Positions 51,401 to 61,636 are shown, counted from the first letter of the stretch. The stretch: 64,000 bases of DNA from Bradyrhizobiaceae bacterium PARB1 (GCA_002256345.1 NKIY01000002.1:124001-188000), one strand, 5' to 3'. The notes: a model not told the origin generated them from the sequence alone. Numbers and translations are program-made.

Positions 51401-54400
51401 CATCGGCGGCAAGATTCTCAAGACCGACGGCGTGCTCGGCGCCGGCGAGAAGGCGCCAGCCGATCTGGTGCTGCTGCAGGATTACTTCGTCAAGGCAGGC
51501 GAGATGTTGCCGGGCGACTATACGTTTCAGGCCGACCGGTTCATGGGCGGCGATCGCCTCTTCGATAGCGACTTTAAGGTGATGGTGCCGGATTTCGAGA
51601 ACATCGTCCTGGCTGCAGACTGGACCGTGCCGTTCGGAAACGGAAATAACGCTTACACCATGCTGACATCGTCCAATGGGCCGGTTACCATCACGGGTAA
51701 ACTCAATGCGATTTCGTTAGGCTTGGCGCCGACGGTTCTTCGCGCCGGCACGGTTGTCACGATCCCCCGCGGCGTTACGAGCAACATTGCGGGTTACGTT
51801 CTGCCAGCTGATGTCTTCCCCAATGGCATTGCCGCGGTGAAATATGTGTGGGACGGGAGCGCGTGGATATGGGTCCCATCGACCTTTACCAAGACGATCT
51901 CGGCCGGAACGGTTGCGCCGAACGATCTCACGCTGGCGGCAGGCACGCGGATCGTTGCGGGCGCGCTGACGGAGCGGGCCGCGAGCGTCAAGCCGATCCT
52001 GCAGTTGCAGGCGTCGTTGTTCCAAAGCGGTTTCTCGAATTACGACATCAACGGCCGTCGTGGTGTCGTGGTGACCGAGAACACGCGGCTCGATCTCGCG
52101 ATGCCGGTCTATCGGCTGGGCGAGAACGCCCTCGGTCTGGCAACCGGCACGGCGCCATCGCGCGCGCTGGATGTCTGGACGCCGCCCGAATGGACCGAGG
52201 ACAGCCGCAATGCGCGCATGACCCCGCGCGGCGGCGCCAGTATTTCGCTGCGTTCGACCGAGGTGACCACCGGCGAATTGCCCAGCGCGCCGGTCGAGAT
52301 TCGTGCGGGCGCAACCATCCGCGTGGATCAGGGCCAGTCGATCACCTTGCAGGGCAGGGACATGATCATCGACGGCGCGCTCACCGCGCCCAGCGGAACC
52401 ATTAGCCTGACCCAGCCGGTCGATCCGGCGCATCCGGGCCACGGCCGCAAGCCGGGCGTCATCTGGATCGGCGAGAAGGCCGTGCTCGATGTGGCCGCGC
52501 GTGCCATTACCGCGACGGACGCACGCGGGCGGACCTATGGCGTGGTCGCCAATGGCGGTTCGATCCTGATCGGCGGCGCGCGTGACTGGGACCAGACCGG
52601 CCAAGCCATCGCACCCATCGCCTTCGTCGTGGTTCGCGCCGGGGCAGTGCTCGATGCCTCGGGTGCCAGCGCGGTGCTGGATATCCCGGCCGGCGGTCTG
52701 CAGCAGACAAGTGCGCCGCTCGACGTCGCCAGCAATGGCGGCTCCATCGTTCTCAAATCGAGCCATGGTCTCTATCTCGACGGCACCATGCGCGCCGCGG
52801 CGGGCGGCGCCCATGCGGCCGGCGGCACGCTGGCGCTGGCGCTCGAAGCACCGATCTATGCGCCGAGCACAATGGCCGTTGACGTGCTGCGTCATCGCGA
52901 ATTGGTCATCGCAGACATACAGGGCGACAGCCCGATCGCCGGGGCGACATCGTTGGCGTCGGCACGCGCCGCTCTTGTCACCGGCACCGCGCGGCTCGGC
53001 GTCGATCGTGTCCGGGCCGGCGGCTTCGACGATTTGTCGGTGCTGGTCGATGGCGTGCTGTCCTTCGACGGCAGCGTCGCGCTGTCGATGCGCCAGGGCA
53101 TCAGCCTCTATGCTGGTGCCTATGCGATGACCGAGGCCGCGCGCGACGATGCGCGCGTTGCGCTTGCGGCTCCCTATGTGCGACTGGCAGCAAGCACGCG
53201 AATTCCCGACGTGGAGAAATATGTCGTCCCTGCCGTGCGCTGGGAGGCAGGCTACGGCGAGCCGACGACGCGATCGAGCGCTTCCGTTTTCAGCATCAAT
53301 GCCGATCTCATCGATATCCGCGACCGCGTCAGCTTCGGTGTGCGCCAGACCATGGATGTCGATGACGTCAAACAAAACTATACGGTCGATCGCCGCGGCT
53401 TCGCGCTTGTTGACCTCACGAGCCGCGGCGATATCCGTCTGCTCGCTCAGACACCGACCATTTCCACGATAACCGGGCTGTTGTCGCCGGGCAGTATCGG
53501 CCTGACCGCCGCGCAGATCTATCCCGCGACCGGCGCCTTCGCATCGATCCGCGCCGGCTATGTTACGCGCACCGACCGGGATGCACTGGCCGGAAGCGTG
53601 CTCGATATCCGTCGCTATGGCGATACGGTTCCCGACATGCCGTATTCGGTATTCGGCAGCCTGGAACTCGCGGCCGAAACCATCAATCAGGGCGGCATCG
53701 TCCGCGCCCCGTTCGGTACGCTCCAGTTCGCCACAATCAACAATCTCGCGCGTATTGATATGGTCCATCTGCTGCCGGGGAGTATCACGTCGGTGAGCGG
53801 CGATGGGCTAACGATGCCCTATGGCGGCACGGTGGACGGCATCGCCTATAACTATAACGGCGCCGCCGCGAAGCTGGCCGGCGCGGGCAATCTTGGCATG
53901 TTGCGCTTCTTCGCGCGTCATCTCGATGTGCAGTCTGGCGCCGTTCTCGATCTGTCGGGCGGCGGCGAATTGACGGGCGCAGGATTCCTGTCGGGGCGCG
54001 GCGGTTCGGTGAACGTCCTCACGACGCCCTTCGTCAACTCCAATCCCGCCTACACCTACAGCGCCAAGGGCAATCAGGTTTACGCCATCGTTCCCGGCAA
54101 GGCCGGCGCCTATGCGCCGGTCGTGCAGGAAGCGGGCTTCGGCCTGCCGAAAGTTGGCCAGCAGATCACCATTCCCGAGGGCGTGCCGGGCCTTGCCGCC
54201 GGCACCTATACGCTGATGCCGGCGACCTATGCGCTGCTGCCCGGCGCCTATCGCGTCGAGATCGGCGCCAGCATGCTGCCGAATGCGGCCGGTGTCGTCC
54301 CCACCGGTAACGGCTCCTATATCGCCAGCGGATATCTCGGCACGGCCAATACCGACATTCGCGCCTCGCTGCCGAACCGGTTGATCGTCTCGCCGGGCAG

Positions 54401-57400
54401 CGTCGTGCGCAGCCATTCGTTCTATAACGAGACGGGCTACAATGCCTTCGTGCTGGCGGACGCAGTGCGCATCGGCGTGCCGCGTGCGGCGATGACCGTC
54501 GATGCACGTCTGCTCGACATCCAGTTCGGCGATATGCGCAGCGGCGACAACCGACCGGCTTTCGTCTTCGATGGCGATCTGCGCATCGCCGCAAAGCAGG
54601 GATCGGGCGGTTATGACGGCACCGTGCAATTGCGCGGCGTCAGTGAAATCCTGGCTGCCGGCATGAGCGCCACGCCAGCGCCACGCGGGGCGGCAGTTTA
54701 TGCGGACGAGATCAACAAGCTCGATGCTCCGCGTCTGGCCATCAATGCCGCGATTGGCGTCACTTACGGTCAGGACGGGCGACGCGCCTTCATTGAGTCC
54801 GAGCAGATTGACACCGTTGTGCGCAGCGGCGCGCATCTCTCGGCGGCGGAAGTCATTCTGGCCAGCAGGGGATATCGTGCTGAAGAAGCGGGACGTCTCA
54901 TCATCGAGGAGGGGGCGTCGATCAGCACCATCGGCCGCGGCCGTGGCAGCTACGACTCGCGTGACGGCTATGTCTTTGTCGGCAACGGCGTCCTGATCGT
55001 ATCGAACGGCTTCATCAATCTGATGCAGGCCGAGCTGAGGTCGATCAACAATTCCGACCGGGTTGTGATGTCGATCGGCAGCTGCGTCACCGTCGACTGC
55101 GCCAGGACGACGACGCTTGTCTCCGAAGGCACCATCGCAGCGGCCACCGCCGGCTCCTTCTCCATTGCGAGCAACGTGGTCTACGGAACGCGCAATCTCG
55201 TGCTGGCGATGTCCGGCATCAATCTCGGCGACGATGCGGCGCTCGCTGCCGCCGCTGCAGCGGGCCGCCTCGCACCGGGTCTCGCCCTCAACCAGACGGT
55301 GCTTGCGAGTCTCCTTGCGGGCAACCGGGCGATCGGCGCCCCCGCGCTCGAAACTCTCGTACTCAATGCGCGCAATTCCGTGAACGTCTATGGCGCGGTC
55401 GATATCGATGCGTCCAAGGTCGGCCGTCTCGTCTTTGGCACGCCAGCCATCTATGGCTATGGCGCCAGCGGCGACGTCGCCACTATCCGCGCCGGCGAAT
55501 TTGTCTGGACCGGCCTCGCCGACGCAGCGGCTGCGCCGATCGTCGATCTGCTCGGCGACAGCCGGCTGAACATCGCAGCCAATCGTGTCGTGCTGGGCTA
55601 TGGCCCGAACGCCCAGCCTAATAACCAGGTTGCAGACAAACGCATCGCGCTGGGCTTCACCGATGTGACCATCTCGGCGAGCGAATATGTTACGGCCAAC
55701 AACAAGAGCACGTTCGACGTCTATCACCGCCGCGGCGCTTACGTGACCGGCTCTGGCTATCAATACACCGGCGGCAACCTCACCGTGGCGGCGCCGTTGG
55801 TCACAGGTGCGGCCGGCTCCATCAATACGATCACCGCCGGTGGCGATATCCGTATTGTCGGAACCGGAGCTGCTGCCGCCCAGTTCGATCAGCTCGGCGG
55901 AACGCTGACGCTGAAGGGCACCAATGTCACCATCGACACCAACGTCGTGCTGCCGTCGGGACGACTCGCCGTCACCGCGACCGGCGATATTGTGCTGGGC
56001 TCGGGCTCGCGCATCGACCTGTCGGGGCGTACGGTCGCGATGTTCGACGTCGCCAAATATAGCTGGGGCGGCGATCTCGTCCTCTCCAGCAGCGCCGGCA
56101 ATATCCGCCAGGATGCAGGCTCCATCATCGATCTGTCGGCGCAGAACAATCGCGGCGGTACGGCAACGGTGACGGCGATGGGCAGCAGCGCGGGACAAGT
56201 GGCGCTGAACGGCGCCATCCGCGGTGGCACCTCCGGCCGGTACGATGCCAGCGGCACGCTGGTGCCTTACGACGCAGCCGAGCTCACCGTGCAGGCGCAG
56301 ACGATCGCCGATTTCGCAGGCCTCAATGCGCGGCTGAACGCCGGCGAAGTGTTTGGCGCCCGCCGCTTCCAGATCAAGCAGGGCAATCTCATCGTCGGCA
56401 GCGAGGTCAAGGCGCGCAATGTCGAGATCGTCGTCGATGGCGGCAGTCTGACGGTGAACGGCACCATCGACGCCAGCGGTACGCAGGTCGGCGCCATCCG
56501 CCTCGCGGCGATGAACGATCTCGTCATCAACGGTCTGCTCGACGCACATGCCACGGGCATGCGCTTCGACAGCTACGGCCTTATCATCGATGCATCGAAC
56601 CGCGCCAGTGTCGAACTCACCGCGCGGACCGGCACGCTCACGCTGACCGGAAATGCGGCGATCGATCTGCGCGCAGGCACCAATGTTGCGGTCGGCTCCG
56701 GCCGTTGGCAGAACGATGGCGTCGCCCGCGGTACGCTCGCGCTCAATGCGCCGCGCGTCGGCGGCAATGACATCGCGATCAATGTGCAGGGCACGACGCC
56801 GATCTCGGGCGCGCGAAGCGTCGCGGTCTATGGTTATCGCACCTATGACGACGCGCCAGAGGCGACCGCACCGGATGTCACCGGCTACACGCCGCAGGAA
56901 ATCACGCAAGGCTATCTCGACGGCATTCACGGCGACAGCACGGCCTTCATCAACGCCGCGCTCGGCAACAACGCGCTCAGCACGCGCCTTGCCGGTCTCG
57001 GCAGCTATCACCTGCGTCCGGGCGTGGATATCGTCAGCAAGATTACCGCGACCAATCCGAACGGCGACCTCACCATCGCCGGAGATCTCGACCTGTCCGG
57101 CTATCGCTACGGGCCGAATGCGAATACGCCATCCCGCGGTTTCGGCGAGCCCGGCGCGATCAACTTCCGCGCCAGCGGTAATCTCAACATCCGCGGCTCC
57201 GTAAACGACGGCTTCGCCCCGCCGCCGGCCACGGCCGGCGACAATGGCTGGATTCTCGATCAGGGCGTGCTGGCCTATGGCGGCGATCTCACGCTACCCA
57301 TTGCGATCACGCTCGAGGCCGGGACCGTATTCAAGGCAGGCGCCGTCCTCAACTACGATCTGCCCGCCACGCTCAATCCGATCGTTGGCGATGCAAATGG

Positions 57401-60400
57401 CGGCAATATAGCAGTCGGCACGGTCCTTCCGGTGCGCGCGACGCTCGCAAGCCCGCTTGTTCTGGCTGGAGGCAGCGTGGTCGATGCGACCATCTACAAT
57501 GCCGACGGGTCGGTGGCCTATGCGGCCGGTGCGGTTCTGCCGAACGCCACGACGCTGTCCGCCGGCATGCAACTGAGCGCAGGAACGGTGCTCCGCAGCA
57601 GTGCCCGGATCGAGGCACTCGTTTGGCCGAAGGGCGTGCCATTGCCGGCGAACATGACCTCCACCGGCTCGCTGGCGCTTGCAGCAGGATCTTTGATCCC
57701 GTCGATGACCGATGTGAAGCTGCCGGGCGGTACAAGCGTTGAGCTGCGTGCGCCTGTCGGCGGCCGGCAGGGGACCAACTGGGCCGTGGCGCCGATGCTC
57801 GGCGCCGGCGCCACGTCATGGGACATGCAGTTCACGGCCGGCGCCGATCTCGGCTCGTCGGATGTGCGTGCACGCAACACGTTCGGCAGGGGCAATATCG
57901 TGCTCGCGGATACGCATCACGCCTCGCGCACTGCGGCGGGTATCGTGATGAAGCTCAGCACCGCGGGGGCAATCAAGATAGTAGACGCGCTCCACGGGGA
58001 TGCGGGGCCGATCACCGCTGACGATATCGCCGGTATGTCGGAGGCCGAATTTGCCGGATTTGTGGGGGTGTCTTGGAACGAGCTTCTCATGGGGGGCTAT
58101 AATCTACCTGCCAATTTCTGGTCTTTGGCCGAGAACATCGTTTCCGCGCCCGGCGGCCCGATCACGACCGCCTATACTACACCGGCCTTCAGCGTGGTGC
58201 GCACGGGCACCGGCAACCTCGCGCTCAGCGCCGCCGGCGACATCCGTATGGACTCGCTGTACGGCGTCTACACCGCGGGCACGGCCACGACAGTCGATCC
58301 CGCCTATAACCGGCCGCGCGGCAAGACTGCCGATGGATCATTGCTCGGCACGTATTCGGACGCCTATGCCAGCGCGACCGATCTCTATCAGGCCTGGTAT
58401 CCCGAGCAGGGCGGCAATGTGCTGATCACCGCCGGTGGCAACCTGATGGGCGACATTTATGGTGTGTCCAAACAGAACACCCCATCGAGCGTGCTCACCG
58501 GCAATTGGCTTTGGCGCCAGGGCACCGGCAGCACAGCGGTCGATGAAGCGATCCCGACGGCGTGGTGGATCAATTTCGGTGCCTATGTCGCGAATGTCAG
58601 CGACTCCACGAACAATCCGACGAAACTGGCCGATCTCGTCGGCTTCACCGGCATCGGTGCGCTCGGCGGCGGCAATGTGGCGATCCGCGTCGGCGGCGAG
58701 GCGGGCGCGATCACGCTGCGCGGCAGCCAGGGTGTCACCAATACGGGCCAGCATCGCAGTCAGGGGCTGGTGGTTGCTGTCGGCAGCACCGGGCGTGTCG
58801 GTGCAGATGGATCGCTGACACTCACCGGCGGCGGCGATATCGACATGAGGATTGCCGGTGCGCTCAATCCGCAGCTCTCGCTGATAGCCAACTACGACGA
58901 GCGGCACGTGCTGACCGGCTCGCTGATCGACCTGCGCGGCGACCTGCATCTGTCCGCCCAGGCGATCGGCGGCCTCAAGCTCGCCTATGGCGGCTTTGTC
59001 TATCCGTACGATCCGCGCGGCCTCGATCTGTTCATCGCGCCGTCCTCCGAAGCGCGCTCCGGCATCACCTTGGTGCCCGGCGACGCGACCATGACGGTGC
59101 AGACCCGCGGCGACCTCGTGCTCGGCGGCGCGGGCGATCCCGGCCGTTCGGTGCTCCTGAACGATGCACCCTACAAGGCCGGCGGTGGCGTATATAATGG
59201 CGGCGGCCAGAGCTGGTTCTCGCTATGGACTGAACACACCGCGATCAACCTGATCTCGGCCGGCGGCAATCTCACACCATCCACCTCGGTGGCAGAGCGG
59301 ATATTCAATCAGGATCGCAATCTCCAGACCGATCAAAGCCTGCTCGACGGCAGCTATCTCTATCCGCCGACCTTGCGGGCCGCAGCGCTTGGCGGCAGCA
59401 TCTATTACGGGCAGAATGCGCTGCCCCAGTACCTCAATTTCGATCGCAGCGGTAGTGCGTATCCGTTCGTGACGCTGGCACCGTCGCAGCATGGCACGCT
59501 GGAAATGCTGGCGGGAACGACGATCTTCGGCGGCCAATACGGGTTCACGCTGTCCGGCGCGGGCGGTGTTGCGCCGACGCCGTTCAATCCGGCCTTCATG
59601 AGCACCCAGAGCGACAACGTGAACGGAAAGCCGGTCTATCGGTTTACCAACGGCTCTGCCACGGGCTCTGTCGATAGCGACGGCAACGCGGTGCCGCTAT
59701 CCTATTTCTTCTTCGGCCCGAACAGCTCGGCGACACCGGTTGGCCGCGCCGCGGATGCCGATCCGGTCCGCTTCTATGCGCTCACGGGAGATGTCGTCGG
59801 TCTCTCTACCGGCGAAATCCTCACCAATGTGGCAGGGACTCGCAAGTGGTATAGCGGTTCGGGACCGCTGATGGTGCGCGCCGGCCGCGACATCGTCGGC
59901 GCCGGCCTCGCGCCGGGCGCGATCGAGGCGAGCTATTATCTCGGCAGCAAGTCGCGCGGCGATCTGATCGTGCACAGCAATGCGAACGACGTGTCGGTGA
60001 TTTCGGCCGGCCGCGACATCATCTATGCCAATTTCGATATCGCCGGTCCCGGCGCGATCGAAATCTCCGCGGGCCGCAATTTGTATCAGGGCGACAGGGG
60101 GGCCATCACCAGCATCGGTTCGATCACCGGTGACAGGCGTCCAGGCGTGAGCGTCGCCATGCTCGCCGGTGTCGGTGCCTCCGGTCCGGACTACAATGCG
60201 TTCGCAGCGCGCTATCTCGATCCGGCCAACCTTGCTGTCAGCGGCACGCCGCTGGCCGACCAGTCCGGCAAGGTCGCCAGGACCTATGAGAAGGACCTCA
60301 CTGCCTGGCTCCGGGAGCGTTACGGCTTTGCCGGCACCGATGCGGAGGCGCGCGCCTATTTCGCCGCGCTGGCGCCCGAGCAGCGAAACACCTTCCTGCG

Positions 60401-61454
60401 CAAGGTGTATTTCACCGAACTCACCGAGGGCGGCCGCGAATACAACAATGCGAGCAGCCCGCGTTACGGCAGCTATCTGCGCGGACGCCAGGCAATCGCG
60501 ACGCTGTTCCCCGAAAGCGATGCTGCAGGCAACCGGATCATGCGCAGCGGCGACATCACGATGTTCAGCGGCAACTATACGGATGGTGAAAAGGATCCGG
60601 CCACGAACAAGGATATCGTCAAGACACGCGACGGCGCGGTCCGCACGATGTTCGGCGGCGACATCCAGATGATGGCGCCGGGCGGACAGATCGTGGTCGG
60701 TGTCGAGAGCCTTCAACCCACCGACAAAGCTGGTCTTGTCACCCAGGGGAAGGGCAACATCCAGATCTATGCCCAGCGCAGCCTGCTGCTTGGCCTGTCG
60801 CGCATCATGACGACAGGTGGAGGCAATATTCTCGGCTGGTCGGCTGAAGGCGATATCAATGCCGGCCGCGGTTCGAAGACCACGACCGTCTACACGCCAC
60901 CGAAGCGCATCTACGACAAGTATGGCAGCGTCGAGCTGTCGTCGGACGTCACCTCGGCCGGCGCCGGCATCGCGACGCTCAATCCGATCCCGGACGTGCT
61001 GCCGGGCGACATTGACCTGATTGCGCCGCTCGGCACCATCGATGCGGGCGAAGCGGGTATTCGTGTCTCGGGTAACGTCAATCTCGCGGCGCTGCAGATC
61101 CTCAATGCGGCGAACATCCAGGTGCAGGGCACCAGCACGGGCATTCCCACCGTGCAGGCACCGAGCATCAGCGCGGCGCTCTCGACTTCGAATGCGACGG
61201 CTGCGTCGCAGCAGACGGCGACGCCGAACCAGGGCGCAGGCAATGCCCAGCCGTCGGTGATCATCGTCGAAGTGCTCGGCTATGGCGGCGGCGAGGCGCC
61301 GAAGCCGTCAGAGGACGACGAGAAGCGGTCGCAGCGCACCGAGCGCAGCTACAACCACGGCAGCGCGTTTCAGGTGGTCGGCGTCGGTGAACTGAACGAG
61401 ACAGAGATGCGGGCGCTGGCGGACTCCGAACGGAAGCAACTCGCCGGCCAGTGA
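48456..61454 (+). CDS. Giant filamentous haemagglutinin-family protein (DUF3739)
   Basis: A 4332-residue secreted or surface protein. GGAAGG precedes ATG 48456. It has a signal peptide (hydrophobic AATAFLLAGTSFLALT), an Ala/Gln-rich linker, then a TPS haemagglutination-activity domain (about 110-290, LNWTSFNVGARTTLTFDQ and VYVINQSGIIFGGNS). Thousands of residues of beta-helix-like GxI/V repeats follow. The DUF3739-type C-terminus (about 4000-4260) has DIDLIAPLGTIDAGEAGIRV. It is probably an adhesin exported by two-partner secretion, though no TpsB is in the window. A STN/sigma/FecR set lies directly upstream. Confidence 0.93.
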   Translation: MSISRSAQGFAATAFLLAGTSFLALTANAPAALARALNGGSGGSPAPAIASEAAAQAAQQAVAATRQTQESLARAARAMQDIQSVQTAARAAAAAAQMSATAPVVVPNGLGAGGLLPNAPQNWLNANAPTQSVDGNGQTQVGIRQTGAQAILNWTSFNVGARTTLTFDQQGRADWVALNRVDRTMGPSQILGNIKADGHVYVINQSGIIFGGNSQVNVGSLIASTAGITDSQFLNNGIYGVQTGTSFAPSFLAAGGKVVVEAGAAISTNAPVSATVGGGYVLMIGSQVENAGAITTPKGQTILAAGDDFVLRRGFGTDFNQLSTTRGSEIAPIIRNATSGGVINTGQIFSPQGDITLAGRALTQDGVLVSTASVNQRGTIHLINSASDAVGSVTLTGRSFSAILPELDSKDTALNSQRDALIAASGRNPLAIDQFDNLSKLTDRRDQSRVEIVTGGIVNFQNGSLTMAQGGQVSVTAGKRVFTETGAVIDVSGVTGARLAMSANQVQVNVQGNELRDSPINRDSGALVNKNVWIDIRDLIYVAAGTGGYAGERYYTQGGLLEVGGYLANTPHRIGEWAAVGGTITLAGPEVVAQQGAKFNISGGAVSYDAGYIYSTKLIGTDGRLYSFDDAPASMKFIGAAGGFVRTHNIQGKVSDQLTEVWSTLFDRSMSRRWEDGYTVGRDAGRLNLAAPTPLVEADIIADVIKGERQASARAANVADGYKQVQNAAPLQGTLGLGRYDATGTTDIGFYGSDVRFGDFAAITAGMKAGDTVPSARKNTAWFDAGYINSLKLGGLDFGTLETITFERPVTLSEGGRITLVAPVVDFKANVTARGGALTADNYIRENNLAGRGIEAVLLKDGKASITIHEGVTLDLSGQWVNAANDRADINKQAYVDGGSVTLKSTHDVTLQKGATIDVSSGGAVLPNGKFKGGRGGDVALIADQQVLSTQADGLLTLDGDIRGYGASGSGTLKLASGTAISIGGKILKTDGVLGAGEKAPADLVLLQDYFVKAGEMLPGDYTFQADRFMGGDRLFDSDFKVMVPDFENIVLAADWTVPFGNGNNAYTMLTSSNGPVTITGKLNAISLGLAPTVLRAGTVVTIPRGVTSNIAGYVLPADVFPNGIAAVKYVWDGSAWIWVPSTFTKTISAGTVAPNDLTLAAGTRIVAGALTERAASVKPILQLQASLFQSGFSNYDINGRRGVVVTENTRLDLAMPVYRLGENALGLATGTAPSRALDVWTPPEWTEDSRNARMTPRGGASISLRSTEVTTGELPSAPVEIRAGATIRVDQGQSITLQGRDMIIDGALTAPSGTISLTQPVDPAHPGHGRKPGVIWIGEKAVLDVAARAITATDARGRTYGVVANGGSILIGGARDWDQTGQAIAPIAFVVVRAGAVLDASGASAVLDIPAGGLQQTSAPLDVASNGGSIVLKSSHGLYLDGTMRAAAGGAHAAGGTLALALEAPIYAPSTMAVDVLRHRELVIADIQGDSPIAGATSLASARAALVTGTARLGVDRVRAGGFDDLSVLVDGVLSFDGSVALSMRQGISLYAGAYAMTEAARDDARVALAAPYVRLAASTRIPDVEKYVVPAVRWEAGYGEPTTRSSASVFSINADLIDIRDRVSFGVRQTMDVDDVKQNYTVDRRGFALVDLTSRGDIRLLAQTPTISTITGLLSPGSIGLTAAQIYPATGAFASIRAGYVTRTDRDALAGSVLDIRRYGDTVPDMPYSVFGSLELAAETINQGGIVRAPFGTLQFATINNLARIDMVHLLPGSITSVSGDGLTMPYGGTVDGIAYNYNGAAAKLAGAGNLGMLRFFARHLDVQSGAVLDLSGGGELTGAGFLSGRGGSVNVLTTPFVNSNPAYTYSAKGNQVYAIVPGKAGAYAPVVQEAGFGLPKVGQQITIPEGVPGLAAGTYTLMPATYALLPGAYRVEIGASMLPNAAGVVPTGNGSYIASGYLGTANTDIRASLPNRLIVSPGSVVRSHSFYNETGYNAFVLADAVRIGVPRAAMTVDARLLDIQFGDMRSGDNRPAFVFDGDLRIAAKQGSGGYDGTVQLRGVSEILAAGMSATPAPRGAAVYADEINKLDAPRLAINAAIGVTYGQDGRRAFIESEQIDTVVRSGAHLSAAEVILASRGYRAEEAGRLIIEEGASISTIGRGRGSYDSRDGYVFVGNGVLIVSNGFINLMQAELRSINNSDRVVMSIGSCVTVDCARTTTLVSEGTIAAATAGSFSIASNVVYGTRNLVLAMSGINLGDDAALAAAAAAGRLAPGLALNQTVLASLLAGNRAIGAPALETLVLNARNSVNVYGAVDIDASKVGRLVFGTPAIYGYGASGDVATIRAGEFVWTGLADAAAAPIVDLLGDSRLNIAANRVVLGYGPNAQPNNQVADKRIALGFTDVTISASEYVTANNKSTFDVYHRRGAYVTGSGYQYTGGNLTVAAPLVTGAAGSINTITAGGDIRIVGTGAAAAQFDQLGGTLTLKGTNVTIDTNVVLPSGRLAVTATGDIVLGSGSRIDLSGRTVAMFDVAKYSWGGDLVLSSSAGNIRQDAGSIIDLSAQNNRGGTATVTAMGSSAGQVALNGAIRGGTSGRYDASGTLVPYDAAELTVQAQTIADFAGLNARLNAGEVFGARRFQIKQGNLIVGSEVKARNVEIVVDGGSLTVNGTIDASGTQVGAIRLAAMNDLVINGLLDAHATGMRFDSYGLIIDASNRASVELTARTGTLTLTGNAAIDLRAGTNVAVGSGRWQNDGVARGTLALNAPRVGGNDIAINVQGTTPISGARSVAVYGYRTYDDAPEATAPDVTGYTPQEITQGYLDGIHGDSTAFINAALGNNALSTRLAGLGSYHLRPGVDIVSKITATNPNGDLTIAGDLDLSGYRYGPNANTPSRGFGEPGAINFRASGNLNIRGSVNDGFAPPPATAGDNGWILDQGVLAYGGDLTLPIAITLEAGTVFKAGAVLNYDLPATLNPIVGDANGGNIAVGTVLPVRATLASPLVLAGGSVVDATIYNADGSVAYAAGAVLPNATTLSAGMQLSAGTVLRSSARIEALVWPKGVPLPANMTSTGSLALAAGSLIPSMTDVKLPGGTSVELRAPVGGRQGTNWAVAPMLGAGATSWDMQFTAGADLGSSDVRARNTFGRGNIVLADTHHASRTAAGIVMKLSTAGAIKIVDALHGDAGPITADDIAGMSEAEFAGFVGVSWNELLMGGYNLPANFWSLAENIVSAPGGPITTAYTTPAFSVVRTGTGNLALSAAGDIRMDSLYGVYTAGTATTVDPAYNRPRGKTADGSLLGTYSDAYASATDLYQAWYPEQGGNVLITAGGNLMGDIYGVSKQNTPSSVLTGNWLWRQGTGSTAVDEAIPTAWWINFGAYVANVSDSTNNPTKLADLVGFTGIGALGGGNVAIRVGGEAGAITLRGSQGVTNTGQHRSQGLVVAVGSTGRVGADGSLTLTGGGDIDMRIAGALNPQLSLIANYDERHVLTGSLIDLRGDLHLSAQAIGGLKLAYGGFVYPYDPRGLDLFIAPSSEARSGITLVPGDATMTVQTRGDLVLGGAGDPGRSVLLNDAPYKAGGGVYNGGGQSWFSLWTEHTAINLISAGGNLTPSTSVAERIFNQDRNLQTDQSLLDGSYLYPPTLRAAALGGSIYYGQNALPQYLNFDRSGSAYPFVTLAPSQHGTLEMLAGTTIFGGQYGFTLSGAGGVAPTPFNPAFMSTQSDNVNGKPVYRFTNGSATGSVDSDGNAVPLSYFFFGPNSSATPVGRAADADPVRFYALTGDVVGLSTGEILTNVAGTRKWYSGSGPLMVRAGRDIVGAGLAPGAIEASYYLGSKSRGDLIVHSNANDVSVISAGRDIIYANFDIAGPGAIEISAGRNLYQGDRGAITSIGSITGDRRPGVSVAMLAGVGASGPDYNAFAARYLDPANLAVSGTPLADQSGKVARTYEKDLTAWLRERYGFAGTDAEARAYFAALAPEQRNTFLRKVYFTELTEGGREYNNASSPRYGSYLRGRQAIATLFPESDAAGNRIMRSGDITMFSGNYTDGEKDPATNKDIVKTRDGAVRTMFGGDIQMMAPGGQIVVGVESLQPTDKAGLVTQGKGNIQIYAQRSLLLGLSRIMTTGGGNILGWSAEGDINAGRGSKTTTVYTPPKRIYDKYGSVELSSDVTSAGAGIATLNPIPDVLPGDIDLIAPLGTIDAGEAGIRVSGNVNLAALQILNAANIQVQGTSTGIPTVQAPSISAALSTSNATAASQQTATPNQGAGNAQPSVIIVEVLGYGGGEAPKPSEDDEKRSQRTERSYNHGSAFQVVGVGELNETEMRALADSERKQLAGQ

Positions 61455-61496
61455 GCCGCGACGAGGGCGGCCGCCTCATCATGGATCGGAAAGTCG

Positions 61497-61534
61497 GAGA
61501 GGGCGTCCGTTTACAACGGACGCCCTCTCAATTT
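61497..61534 (+). terminator. Rho-independent terminator of the haemagglutinin gene
   Basis: GAGAGGGCGTCCGT (61497-61510) and ACGGACGCCCTCTC (61516-61529) are perfect 14-base arms with a TTACA loop, followed by AATTTT. It starts 42 bases after the stop codon and separates the adhesin transcript from the second regulatory set. Confidence 0.88.
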
Positions 61535-61579
61535 TGGATCAATGTTCAAAGGACTGTAGCAACATCGCCCGCACACTGA

Positions 61580-61636
61580 CATGCAGCTGTAATAGAGCCC
61601 GGCTAGGTTGGCAGTCTGATTTGTGACAGCTGCATG
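61580..61636 (+). promoter_or_regulatory. Inverted repeat spanning the start codon of the second STN gene
   Basis: CATGCAGCTGT (61580-61590) and ACAGCTGCATG (61626-61636) are perfect 11-base inverted repeats 35 bases apart. The right arm includes the ATG at 61634. In mRNA this could hide the start codon; in DNA it could be a dyad operator. No obvious ribosome site precedes the ATG. Confidence 0.5.

Noticed and set aside
53808-57011. Open frame of 1067 codons on the minus strand inside the haemagglutinin gene, with another of 683 codons at 51717-53768
   Set aside because: They lie wholly opposite a clearly coding frame in GC-rich DNA, have Arg/Asp/Ala-rich non-globular translations and no family motifs. 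They are shadows.
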